NCBI RefSeq assembly: GCF_958979055.1 | Contig: NC_084891.1 | Location: forward strand, 27,811,001-27,875,000 | DNA length: 64,000 nucleotides | Origin: Alnus glutinosa | Lineage: Eukaryota; Streptophyta; Magnoliopsida; Fagales; Betulaceae | Direction of reading: 5' to 3' | Shown: piece by piece, positions 1 to 15,832 of the stretch | Layout of the letters: each line of letters begins with the position of its first letter | Position numbering within the stretch: the first letter of the stretch is position 1 | Position numbers and translations under genes: made by a program | The notes under the pieces: model-generated | Database searches by the model: none | What the model was told of the DNA's origin: nothing | The model's input: the letters and a program-made list of their open reading frames with translations, nothing else

Positions 1-1614
1 TCTCAAGTAGTACTCTTTCAACACCTTGTGGGATTACAACTTGCGCTAAGGCGGGAGGATTTGCGAAAGTCACGTATCTTTTCTTCTGGAATTCCATTCC
101 TTCTTCATCAGAAGTCTGTGTTTTGACGTCAAATTTCGTCGAGTCTTCAACAACCTTGACATCTTCGATCTCTGTTTCCATTTTTTGTTTCTCGGATTCC
201 CGTTTCTTCAAGTGTCGGAGCTCTCGCTTTGTCCGTTCAAGCTCTTCCTTGAGAGAAGTGAGGCAAGTTGCCATAACCACGCTTTCTTCTTTTGCTTTCT
301 CGAGGCTTTGTTTTGTCTCCTCTAGCTCAGATGTAACGTCTCCATGCCTCCACGGGCCATGCCCATTTTCGCTCGCTCCACCGTGCATCTATATAATCAA
401 GCAACTTAATACCAAATTAATATACAGATTCAGTAATATTGTGAAATGCCAATAATAACTAACGTTAAGTTTACAGAGATAATTGATGAAATATATAACA
501 AGCCAACACGTACGGAATTAGAGTAGGCACGTTTGCCCTTATATCAGTTAAATATTCTACTTGTTAAACCTTAATCATTAAAAAGATACATTTATATGTT
601 CTTATTTTTTATTTTGGTAGAGACAGTTTATTAAAATGAAACTGTAGGCTATATATATTGATGCATGTGTACTGGTTCGTTCTTGCTTGCTTGTGACTCC
701 GTTCCAAAGTTTAAATGACATATTTTATTTAGGGAGAATTAATGCTTGTTATATGCTTTGGTATGCATTCATTGCAAAGAAAGAGATTGATTCCCTAATA
801 AAGCTTACCTAAGTTTTATTTACATTTTTATATTAATGTTACTGGGAGTTAAGTATTAATTGTACAGCTAGCTTATAAATAATATTTATATATCCACCTT
901 TATTCCGTCACATGATAAAGAAAACCAAAAATAAGAAAACTTCTGTTTAACCTTATGCACAAGCAAGCACATAGAGCAGTACACAGAGTGAAGTTATATA
1001 TATTGATGAATTTAATGCTGATGTAAGAGAAAAAGAAAAATAATAATGTCATCTCAGTCTTGAAGCCCAACAATTTTATAAGAGGATAATTATGTTATAG
1101 GAAATTGTTTATTTAATTATTTAATTAATATGTTAATATTTGTCCTCCCATGTGAACTCTTTACATGTGAGCTCAAACTCTCTAACATGTAAAATTTGTA
1201 ATTTAAATAAGATATGAATTACAAAGACATATGCAGGATTCGAATATATGCAAGATCTTCGCTCTAATACTGTATTATTAAATAATTAATTATCTCAAAA
1301 TTTTAAACCGTATATATTATGTAGGAAGATTGATAGGATGGTAAGGAAGCTAGAAGAGAAATCACAGTTTTTAAGAGTACCGAGCTGTTACTACGAATTA
1401 AGCAGATATCAGAGATAATGAATGTGAAACTACATGGTGATCAATCTATAATGAATATTATTGGCACCTCTTTGAGCTTGCTGGTGTAGACCTCTCCAGC
1501 TAAAACTTTCTCGCCGAACAAAGTCACGGCTTCTTTGACAGACCGGAAGGGTGCCCTTGTGTCAATCTCCGCCCTTTTCATCAGCACAAGCCCATCTTCC
1601 TTATCCATGTTCAT
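1..1614 (-). CDS. WEB family protein (At1g75720-like), 3' end cut by window edge
   Basis: Two exons are visible. Exon 1 is 1468-1614 (49 codons, starting [18 protein letters not shown]) and ends in GAG followed by GTGCC. Exon 2 runs from 388 off the left edge and follows a TATAG acceptor in phase 0. Exon 1 carries the family's N-terminal block ([20 protein letters not shown]). Exon 2 is charged and coiled-coil forming ([16 protein letters not shown], then [20 protein letters not shown]) and then reads [17 protein letters not shown], which in short WEB proteins precedes a basic C-terminus that here would lie outside the window. WEB/PMI2-related proteins act in light-driven chloroplast movement; the role of the short members is not known to me. 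The first of two close ATG codons was chosen; the second is two codons on. The intron of 1079 bp holds no other gene. The call rests on motif recall, and the missing C-terminus cannot be checked. Confidence 0.85.
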
Positions 1615-1697
1615 TCACGTACCCTAAGAAACACAGAGCAAGAGACTCCCAATATTGAATGAAAGATGGAAACAAGAATACCCTTTTTATTTGTATT

Positions 1698-1739
<42 letters not shown>

Positions 1740-2828
1740 TAAGGGTAAGGGAGGAGGGGTGACAACTGACTAATATAATGGGGAGCTTCCTTTCTTCGCG
1801 TCCACTTCACTAGATTTCTGTTACTTGCTATATTTGAAGGTGAAGCCGGTGGGTGGATTGCTCTTGGTTATGGACCTTGCTGGCCCGTACTTATTCAGCA
1901 AAAGAGAGCGACTCTTCCTTCACCTATACGGCTTTACCCAACGGCAAAAAGGCCCACTACTCAGTTTCCTCACTTACACAATATATCAGACGGTTGAGTT
2001 TCATTAATTTGGCAATTTTTCCTTTTCCCTCCTTGAATGATTTACGATACACAATGCATAAATGTTAAGAGGCTAAGTTACAACTTCCTGTAATAGGATC
2101 AGCTGTTTTTTAACGGTCGATATTTTATTTTGCTATATGATATCACCTGATGAATATTTTGCTACGTTATTTAAAAAATTCGAATGACATATTGACATAC
2201 ATGCAAAAACAATAAAATCTTGATGGCTGATCTCCATTTCATTTCAATTCAAGTGGGTGGTTTTATCTAAATCCTTAAAGAGTACTGATTAATTGGTACT
2301 TAAAATATAGAAAGGTCCATTTCATTCAAATCAAAAGGACATCGACCGATCGAGTCCTAGGTTTATATATGTTTATGCTTCCTTATCATTAATTCTGGAG
2401 TGCAATACAAGTAAACCTTTTAAAAGTTGCTCGAGTGGCCATTGCATCATGTCGATCAGCCTGGTTCATTACACACGTGTTGAGAACTGTAGATAGATAG
2501 CATGCATGATCTAGTAATTAATATATACCACATAGGCTTAATCTTCAATTTTTATGTGATCTCAAACTGTTAATTACTAAACATACATTAATACATGATA
2601 AGGGCATGTTTGATAATGGTTTCGATTATTTTTTTTTTAAAATAAACAAAAAAAACAAAAAACATTTTGATGTGATATAAATGTAAGCCTCTCCCAAAAC
2701 CCCTCCACGTGATTTGATCCTAAAATATAAATCCTCTTTTAAGTTTTGTTTATACTATATATACAGTTTCTTTGTGGTCAGGTTTTATGGCGCATAGTTA
2801 ATGCTAGAAATCCTAAAATATAAATCCT

Positions 2829-2859
<31 letters not shown>

Positions 2860-3214
2860 CATATACACAAAATAGAACTGATTATGAATTTTTTTTTTTT
2901 AAATAAAAATTATGAACAAATAATTGATAGCTAGAACATAAGAAGGCCTAAAACTTTTAAAATAGTCGGGATATAATACATGGTTTAGATGTTAATTTGT
3001 ACGGTTAGAATATTAGTTTTGCAAATTAATTTAGGAATATTTAAAATTTTACCACTAACAATTGGAAGAAAAATATATTTCCCCACACATATACTAATCA
3101 TTAAAGGCCACGAGCATTCACATCACACTCAACATATTATCTTTTTAACAAATTTGACTAGCTCTCTAACAAAAATATCACCAAAATGCTTCTTACATCG
3201 GGCTCTCAAATTTG
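1615..3214. other. 5' flank of the WEB gene; AT-rich, no gene seen
   Basis: The leader and promoter of the minus-strand WEB gene should lie in about 1615-1850. A GT run followed by a GA run sits at 1699-1738, probably in the leader. The rest is AT-rich. A 24-base phrase (ATCCTAAAATATAAATCC and its flank) occurs twice, near 2718 and 2810. At 2602 there is a GGGCATGTTTGATAATGG stretch that resembles one end of the MITE family found further right, but no partner end was found. Confidence 0.5.
1699..1738. repeat. GT/GA microsatellite in WEB leader
   Basis: Five GT units run straight into about 14 GA units. It lies 85-125 bp upstream of the WEB start codon on the minus strand, where it would read as a CT-rich leader, which is common in plant 5' UTRs. 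Confidence 0.85.
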
Positions 3215-3225
3215 AAGAGACTTTT

Positions 3226-3341
3226 GTCCTCAAGGAGTAGCTCAATCGGTTGAAGGTCACACCTCATAAAGCGGAGATCAATAGTTCGAATCCTCCCTCC
3301 TCCCTCTTGTGTGGACATGTAAAAAAAAATAAAAAAAATTA
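3226..3341 (+). mobile_element. tRNA-derived SINE, family 1, copy 1
   Basis: A 116-bp unit starts GTCCTCAAGGAGTAGCTCAA and ends in an A-rich tail. It has a pol III A-box-like stretch (TAGCTCAATCGG, 3238-3249) and B-box (AGTTCGAATCC, 3283-3293). It is flanked by an exact 11-bp direct repeat, AAGAGACTTTT, at 3215-3225 and 3342-3352, the target-site duplication expected of LINE-mobilised insertion. A second copy lies at 42129-42245. It is not a working tRNA gene: the cloverleaf does not close and it ends in poly-A. Confidence 0.85.
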
Positions 3342-3999
3342 AAGAGACTTTTAATTACAAAATGCTACAACACTCAACAAATTTGTTGTGTATTGTGGCA
3401 CTCTTTAAACTTTTTTATTATTATTATTATTTGTCCTCTCCAAAGTAGAGAAAGAGAAAAATACAAGATAATATATATATAATAAAGTTATAAAAAAATA
3501 GTTTGATAAAATAGAGAAAGATTTAGAGTATATGATGTATGGTGTTTTAGAAAAATAATTAGCTAAAATTGAAACAATTTGACTAAACATTTGTTGAGGC
3601 CAATGTAACCACTCCCAATATTGGTCGGCCCGTCCATACTAATCACCTTTTCCAATTTATTTACCAATTTTAATCTGTTTACACTAACAACCAAACTCGA
3701 TGCACTGATACACGAGTGAAATGTATGGAAAAATCATTCTGGTGGGTACTGATCGAGTAGGGTGTAACTAATTTCTCATGAACATATTGTTAAATCATCA
3801 CTTGTCTTAAAAACTTAAGCTGATAAGAAGAGGTAAATTTAATCACTTAATCAATACTTTAACACTCCTCTTCACGTGTGGGCTCAGACTTCATTTTGAT
3901 ATATGAGGCCTAACACGTGGAATATTTAATTGAAACGAGAGGTAAATGACGGAGTCAAGGTTCGAAGTTCAAACTCAGGACCTTTGGCTATGATACTAT

Positions 4000-4262
4000 G
4001 AAAGAAATCTAAAACTTAAAAGAAATAAAATGCGGAATAATAAAATAAGAGAGACAATAGATTTTACGTGGTTCGGTCTATGACCTACGTCCACAGGGTA
4101 AAGCCCAAAAGGCTACATTGATACTCTTATTCCTTGATTAATTTACAATACAAATGATCCCTATTTATAAGGATATAGAGAGAATACAAAATGGAATGTA
4201 GAGAGAATATAATCAAATCATAATTGAATGTATTCAAATCTGATTTGATTATAATCAATTAC
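4000..4262. mobile_element. LTR-like repeat fragment
   Basis: The stretch contains ACGTGGTTCGGTCTATGACC, a phrase I recall from dispersed plant LTR/TRIM-type repeats, and an AT-rich tail with CTATTTATAAGG. Just before it is a phrase (AACTCAGGACCTTTGGC) that often accompanies such repeats. No second terminus, coding part or target duplication was found, so this is a fossil piece of uncertain family. Confidence 0.35.
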
Positions 4263-4797
4263 AATTAATGAGGATTAAATCAAATCTTCCAATATATGGA
4301 GAGTACCGTAATATAGTATCAATATATTCTCTAACACGTATAACACAGTTCAGTTGACTTATTGCATTATTAACATAATAGCGGTTTCGATGTGTCCAAT
4401 AAAGTCCGGGCAACAATTTGAGTTTGTATTTTGGGTTTGGATCATGTCGATACATGAATATAAGACTATATATATAGGTCAATACCAATCCGAACTATTT
4501 AAATAAGCGAGTCAGACCCCTTAACTATAATCCGCTTATTTTGTGTTGGGTTTATGTTGAGTTTGCAGATTGTATAAAAATTGACAGCTTTAAATGTTAT
4601 ATATTAGGTTCGATCGAGTTGTTTTGAGACATGAGTGTAACACTATATTAGTCAACCTTAATTCAACCTATTTAATTAATTGTGTCAAATCTATCAACCA
4701 TAATCCATTAATTCCGTATTCCATTCATGTAAAAAATAGATAACTTTACAATAAAGAATAGGTTTAAGGTAATATTGAAATTAAAAATGATCAATCC

Positions 4798-5290
4798 TTG
4801 GGGAGGGGAGTGGCTGCGCGCATCCCTAGGTCTCATATGAGGTAGCTTGCAAGCCACTCCTTTATTTTTTATTTTTAAATATATTTTTAAAGTTTTATAT
4901 ATTTAAATTTTTAAATTTTAATATTTTTTTATTAAGATAACACGTGCCATCATCATGTTGGTCCTGACGTGACACACCAATGAAATTCATAACGTCAAGT
5001 ATTTTGGTGAAATTTGACTGTAGGGCCACTCCCCTCCCCATCATTCTATTGGGGAGGGGAGTAGCCGCGCGCATCCCTAGGCCTCATATGAGGTAGCTTG
5101 CAGGCCACCCATTTATTTATTTTTTAATTATATTTTTTAAAGTTTTATATATTTAAATTTTAAATTTTTAATATTTTTTTTATTAAGATAACACGTGCCA
5201 TTATTCTATTGGTGCTGACGTGGTACACTAACGGAATTCATGGCGTCAAGTGTTTTGGAGAAATTTAACTGTAGGAACTAAATTGTTATT
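4798..5290. repeat. Tandem pair of a 251-bp unit with GC-rich ends
   Basis: Two head-to-tail copies start at 4798 and 5049, each beginning TTGGGGAGGGGAGT, then GCGCGCATCCCTAGG, CTCATATGAGGTAGCTTGCA, an AT-rich middle, AAGATAACACGTGCCAT and TGACGTG. The first copy is closed by GGCCACTCCCCTCCCC (5031-5046), the reverse complement of its own start, so the unit may be a MITE with about 15-bp terminal inverted repeats that was duplicated or inserted twice. No coding content. Confidence 0.75.
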
Positions 5291-6082
5291 TTAACCTATT
5301 CCGAGGACTTCTGAATTACCTTTTATATTGCATGTAAAGATTTGTATTTTAAGCCAACAAATAGATTGACTTTACATTTATCCCTAACTAAGGGATAAAT
5401 AAAAAGTGACGGTTGAATGTTATATTGATATACTATATATCCTTCTCTTGTTATTCTCTCATCTTTCCACTTTTAAAAATTATCATTAAATTTGTGAGAC
5501 TCCCGTAATGAATTCATATGAACCCACATACCCAATTTCAAAAAGTAAAAAGATAAAGAGAAGAATTTGAATATGAGAATTACTAAGAAATATTGCTCTG
5601 GTTTTTCTATTTTTGAAATTCACCATTAGAGTGTGAGGCCGGGGGACCAACGGGGGCATGGTGCCCGCAAGCGCATATGAGAATAATTCATCCCAGAATG
5701 ATTTACTATTTGACCGGACAAGAACAAAGCATAAATGCTGTACCCACATCGTCGTGTCCGCCCAGACGGTGGCTTTGTTCCCACAAAAGCAAAAATAAAC
5801 ATATAGAACCCAACTGTTGAAGGTAACGACCAGTTAGCCAAAGGAAAACCCGTTAGCAGAAAACTTCTATCTTTTCTGTTTATTTATTTATTTTTATTGT
5901 TACAATAATGGAATTTAGAACCTAATTGTCATGAATCCTTCCCATCAAGAAATAAAAGAGCAAGAAAAACACTCTGTCACTATGTACCCTCAGTCTCAAC
6001 TCTCAACCTCTCTTCTTTCACTATTTTTCTTTTTTTCTTCTTCTTTCGTCTTCTACTCCATAGATCTTTCCGTATACGAGCA
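5291..6082 (+). promoter_or_regulatory. Upstream region of the hexokinase gene
   Basis: This 790-bp stretch precedes the hexokinase start codon. The last 150 bp are rich in C and T (TCTCAACCTCTCTTCTTTCA and similar), typical of a plant leader. Short ATG-led frames in the leader (for example at 5931) have no family resemblance. I cannot place the transcription start. Confidence 0.45.
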
Positions 6083-11004
<4,922 letters not shown>

Positions 11005-12609
11005 GGATTAACAACATCTTGCTGATCACAGACACGGTGATATATATTGCCTTGTAATTTGTCTTCAAGCTAGAAAGTAGAGAACTTGGTTTTGTATTGT
11101 TATTTGATTTGGCATTGGGTTAAGAATAAGAGTGAAGAACACAGTGTGTGTTGAAAATTCTCTTCAAAATTGTAATTTAGGAGTGTTTTGTAGAAGAAAT
11201 GCACCATCATTAAATGGTGCAATTTTGTTTTGTTTTATGCATTAAGAATGGTTATTAAAGAATTCTAGTTAACAAATTGTATTCAATCACACATTGAATT
11301 ATTTTGATCCATTTCAATCCTCCCCTTATATGTGCACCATGTGAGTCTCTTAAAACCTCCCTTGACAAATGAAAGTGAATTTCTAAGAGTGGCAATATCA
11401 ACCTCATGCTTAGTTTGGCTAGATTCCGTTTGGTGCCGCGATTTTGCATGCCAAAAACAAAAATGTGTTTCTAGACAAAATTGTGGGAGCATTTCCAATG
11501 TTTATAAAAATAGTAGTTTGACAACATGAAAAAAATTCACGTTTTTAAATCCCAACAAGGAGTGGTTTAAAAATAAAAAAACACGATTTTAAAGGGTTAA
11601 GCCACAATTCTTAAAGAGTGAAAATTGCACTTTTTAAATCGGTTAAACCAAACATGCATTATATCATTCTTTTTGTTTGTTTTGTTTTGTGTGGGTTTTT
11701 TTTTTTTTTTTTTTTTTTTGTTGTGTGTGTGTGTGTGTGTTATATCACATTTAATTATTCAAAATTTTTGAATATTCTCTCCTAGCATTTGGGTGTTCTA
11801 TTTTTTCAAAAACTAATTTAACTATAATTTATTGCACAAATTTCGAGGTTTGACTTTGTAAAATAAAATTAGAAAAATTTGGATAAAATATGATTTGTTT
11901 TTGAAAAAAAAAAAAGAAGCAAAACCTAATAGAATTTGTTTTTAAAAAATTGGGTTCCAAACAGGACTATTTAAGTTTAAAAAAAATTGACATTCTTAAA
12001 TGATGTGAATTTAGGTCATTTCATGCATTGAACGCATGAAAAATGCTATATATTAAAATGTGACATGTTAACAATGAGAATTGAGTATATTTTTATCAGA
12101 TTATTATACTTTATGTAGTATAAAAGTTTTGAGCAAAAAACTGTCTTTTGATTTAGTAAATAATAAGAGTCTCTTCAAAAGTGAAGAAAATACATTTTTT
12201 GGAATGATTTTTTTTTTTGTTATTGCCAAAATAATATGTTATATCTTTAATATGTAACATTTTTCCGGTTATACGATATAAAAAAAGGGGTTAAATTTAC
12301 ATAATTTAAGAATTTCAAATTTCTTTAAAATTGTAGAGTATCTTCATCCTGCCAAACATACTATATAATTATTAACCAATCAGAGCTGATCCGTTCAAAG
12401 TAGGCGCTGATTAATTCCCCTTAAATGATAAAACAACGCACGCCAGGCGTATTTTCAAAATGGGCACACCGTTATTTCGTCTGCGAACGGCACGCTAGAT
12501 TTCACTCTCTTCTTCGCTTTCTTGCAAAGACTTGAACCCGTGACCGAATTGAAAAACGAAATTGTGCCCTAGTTGCTCTTTGCTCAATTTCCCTTCCATT
12601 CTTTCAATA
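11005..12609. other. Hexokinase 3' region and AP2S promoter, with a MITE-like repeat
   Basis: The hexokinase 3' UTR is probably 11005-11240. An AT-rich repeat at about 11770-11960 shares GAGGTTTGACTTTGTAA and AAATATGAT-TGTTTTTGAAAAA phrases with 28100-28180, so both are copies of one dispersed element. A T run and (GT)n lie at 11696-11740. The AP2S leader is probably 12430-12609 (CTCTCTTCTTCGCTTTCTTG). Confidence 0.5.
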
Positions 12610-15600
12610 ATGGTACTTCAAAGTCTTCAATTATCAAACTCATCTTCCACTGGGCTTCGATTTCAATCAGTTTTAATATGTTGTTGAACATGTCGTTTTA
12701 CCTCTTTGATTTTGGCAGATCCGGTTCATATTGTTACAGAACAGGCAGGGAAAGACCCGTCTAGCCAAGTACTACGTTCCTCTCGAGGATTCCGAGAAGC
12801 ACAAGGTCGAATACGAGGTATGATGTTCGTCTTTTGCTTCTAGTTTTATTGTTGGTATTTTTATTTTGCTGTAATTTGTTTCGGGGGAAGAATTTTCTAG
12901 GGTTTTGGAATTTGATTTTTTTGTAGGTTCATCGATTGGTGGTGAACAGAGATCCCAAGTTCACAAATTTCGTCGAGGTGAGATTTCTTTATTTTGATTT
13001 TGTTAAAGTCATTCTTTTACATTTCCCGATTATTTTTTTTTGGCAATGTTTGGGTACAGAAAAATTGTTGGAAAATAGATGGGAATTGGAACTTTGATTC
13101 TCACATTTCTTATATTTGTGACCCAAGAAATCAAAAACCAACCCTCTGTTCTACTGGCAACTAAACCTAATTTCCAAGCTGGGTTTAGGTTAATAATTAT
13201 TATCAATGCATCAGTTAGGCTATAATTGTTTGAGCAAGGTTCCCACTGGCAGGGTTGCATGTCTCAACCTGTTTTTATAGCCTGACTTTGTAGTTAATAT
13301 GTTATGAAATTATTGCTACATTAACTTTTTTTCCCTGATATTATTATGCGCTGCTGCCTGATTATAATGCTTCTTGCAGTTCCGTACACACAAGGTGATC
13401 TACAGGCGATATGCCGGGTTATTTTTCTCGCTTTGTGTTGACATTACTGATAATGAATTGGCATATTTGGAGTGCATCCATTTATTCGTGGAAATATTGG
13501 ATCACTTCTTCAGCAATGTGTGCGAGCTAGATTTGGTTTTCAACTTTCACAAGGTTTGTCACTTATGATGTGCTTTCTTGCCCAATTATCTGTGAAGTGT
13601 TCCTACTCCATGCTCATCTGCTTCTTGTATAGTGTCGATTGATGCTAGTGGCAATGATTTATCACTGTTGTATAGATATTTTCTGAATGACGTTTCCAGA
13701 CAAAACAAGTATCTGGGAAAAAGACAGAGAGTGCTATACAAATAAGCGTGTTTATCAAATAACAGTATTGTGCATGTCAAAGTGTTATCTGAAATGGTGC
13801 TTTCTTTCTGGCCAAAGAAAGAAAAAAGTGCTTTCTAGGTCTAGAAAAAAGAAAAAGTTTTAGAAATTAGGATTTTAACACTGTGATAAGAGTCTTAAAA
13901 GGAAGTAATATTTTTAGACAAAGATTCTAATAATATTCTTAAAGGGCTACTTGAAATAATGCTTTTAAAAATAAGTCTTTCATTGAAGTGCTATTTCAAG
14001 TGGCACATTTAAGATAATTGTAAAAATGTTGTTAGGAATTACACTTTAGTGCTATGATGAGAGCATTATTTGTAGTGATGTCTTTAGACAAAAAAATACC
14101 AACACAATATGCTATTTCAAGTTTCATCTTTAATGGACTAAGAAGTGCTACTTGAAACGGTGCTTTGCTGAAATAAAACCTATAACCCATGAAGGTACTA
14201 TTTCAAATAGCACTTATAATGCATCAACATGTGGCTATCAAGAAAACTGATTCTAAAGCTGTGATTAAAGCATATTTTGAAGTAATTCTTGAAGGTGAAA
14301 TTCTTCACAAAATGAATTCTGTATAATTTATCATTTCTGATGGCATAATTAGAGTCCTCCTTTGAATAGTACTTCTGATTTACCAAAAAAATAGAAAAAA
14401 GAAAAAAATAGTACTTCTGTAAGCGTTGCTGTTAACACAAAAAGTGCCATTTCAAAAAGTAGTTTAATTATTATAATGCTGTTACTAGAGCTGGATGTTT
14501 TTAACATCGTAATAAAAACATTACATGGACTAAACTTTGCCAATGAAACGAGTTCCAAAATAGAAACTGCTATCTGAAGTATTCCAGATGCTAGATCTGT
14601 AGGCAATGTGCTGGACTTTATATCTTATTCTGTGCTGACGTTAGTGATAATGAGTTGGATAGTTAGATGCATCATTTACTCCAATCAATTGTTTATCAAA
14701 GCTCATATTCCCTTCTGTGGGATGGGCAAACTAAACTTACCCTGGTGATTAGTTGGCATGCTTTAGCTTCTAACTCTCCATTGTATGGGAATGAGACTAT
14801 ATATTTTCTTTCATATTTCTTCCATGGCAGCATAAAGTATTTAATTCATAGGTCCCAAGTATTTTATTTAGACTTCATGTTTCTGCGTGAACTTGTGTGG
14901 AAAATGAAAGAGCCTCCCCTATCAATCTTGTGAATGTGGATTTGATTTTATTGTAAATGATGCCTGGCATTTACGCGATGCCCTTGTTCATTACACCATA
15001 CAATGTAAATGATACCTGGCATTTATACGATGCCCTTGTTCATTATACCATACAATACAATCTCTAATTTCCTTAGTGTTAGCTTAGTCATGCTGCACAA
15101 TGCATGTTCATGCGCACACTCCAACCCACCCCCAAATTCCCTTCTTCTTTTTTCCAGGCTGAACAATGCATAAACTATCTTCATTTTAACATTGATTTTT
15201 GTTGTAAGAGTTATTCAGACAAGATCATAGAGGATATTGCTTGATCTGTAGAGTATTAACTTATGTTCCATTCCATACCCTCTGCATATGTGTATTTTTT
15301 GTTCAGATCATTTTGTTGTTTGACTTGTTGTACTGATCTTTTTCTTTTTCCCCCTTTCCTGAAGGTTTATCTGATACTTGATGAATTCATTCTAGCTGGT
15401 GAGCTCCAAGAAACAAGCAAAAAGGTGCGCATATTACTGTCTGCCCCCTGTATCTGTAGTATGTGAGATCAAAGCTCGTTTGGCTTTCCATCTCCCATAT
15501 ATTGATAGTAATGTAGTTTATTGTGCCATCTGTGTAGCCTCTCTTCTTGTTTTTCTCCAATCTCCCTCATGCCTTTCTTTCTGCCTTTAATATAGAGAGG

Positions 15601-15832
15601 ACAACTATAGCACCAACCTTGGTCACATAGTTATCGTCTCATTCCTGGTTATTGTGACCTTTTTAATTTTTTAATTTTTTGTTTATAACTTAGAAGCAAC
15701 CAACTTTGGTCTTTTATTTTTTTTCTACGATGCAAATAATATGACTTTAAGAATTTGGCCATATTGCTGATTTTTACTTTTAACTTGCAGGCGATTATTG
15801 AGAGAATGGGCGAACTGGAAAAGTTGGAGTGA
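12610..15832 (+). CDS. AP2S: AP-2 complex subunit sigma, 6 exons, 142 aa
   Basis: The small sigma subunit of the AP-2 clathrin adaptor, which works in endocytosis at the plasma membrane. Exons: 12610-12612 (only the ATG), 12719-12817, 12927-12977, 13380-13553, 15365-15424, 15791-15832. All are in phase 0. The protein starts [21 protein letters not shown] and ends [13 protein letters not shown]. It contains [37 protein letters not shown] and [20 protein letters not shown], near-invariant in eukaryotic AP-2 sigma. Length is exactly the family's 142 aa. The one-codon first exon was chosen because ATCCGGTTC directly follows a CAG acceptor and the only Met in reach is the ATG before GTACTT at 12613. 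Intron 4 (1811 bp) holds a decayed copy of exon 4 and a 52-bp tandem repeat. Confidence 0.96.
14593..14685 (+). pseudogene. Decayed duplicate of AP2S exon 4 inside intron 4
   Basis: The stretch from AGATCTGTAGGCAATGTGCT to GCATCATTTACTCC lines up without large gaps with exon 4 from about 13397 to 13486 (GATCTACAGGCGATATGCCG to GCATCCATTTATTC), at roughly 70 percent identity by eye. The clearest shared run is GTGATAATGAGTTGG against CTGATAATGAATTGG. The frame is broken by a stop (GGATAGTTAG), and no proper acceptor was seen at its start, so it should not be spliced in. It points to an old local duplication of the exon. Confidence 0.65.
14952..15055. repeat. 52-bp tandem duplication in AP2S intron 4
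   Basis: Two adjacent 52-bp units (14952-15003 and 15004-15055) begin TGTAAATGAT and share CCTGGCATTTA and CGATGCCCTTGTTCATTA. They differ at only about four positions, so the duplication is fairly recent. Confidence 0.9.

Noticed and set aside
3226-3320. tRNA-like gene with A and B boxes
   Set aside because: No closing acceptor stem, poly-A tail present and an 11-bp target duplication: a SINE.
5486-5841. Two minus-strand open frames upstream of hexokinase
   Set aside because: No family resemblance; they overlap each other and the expected promoter.
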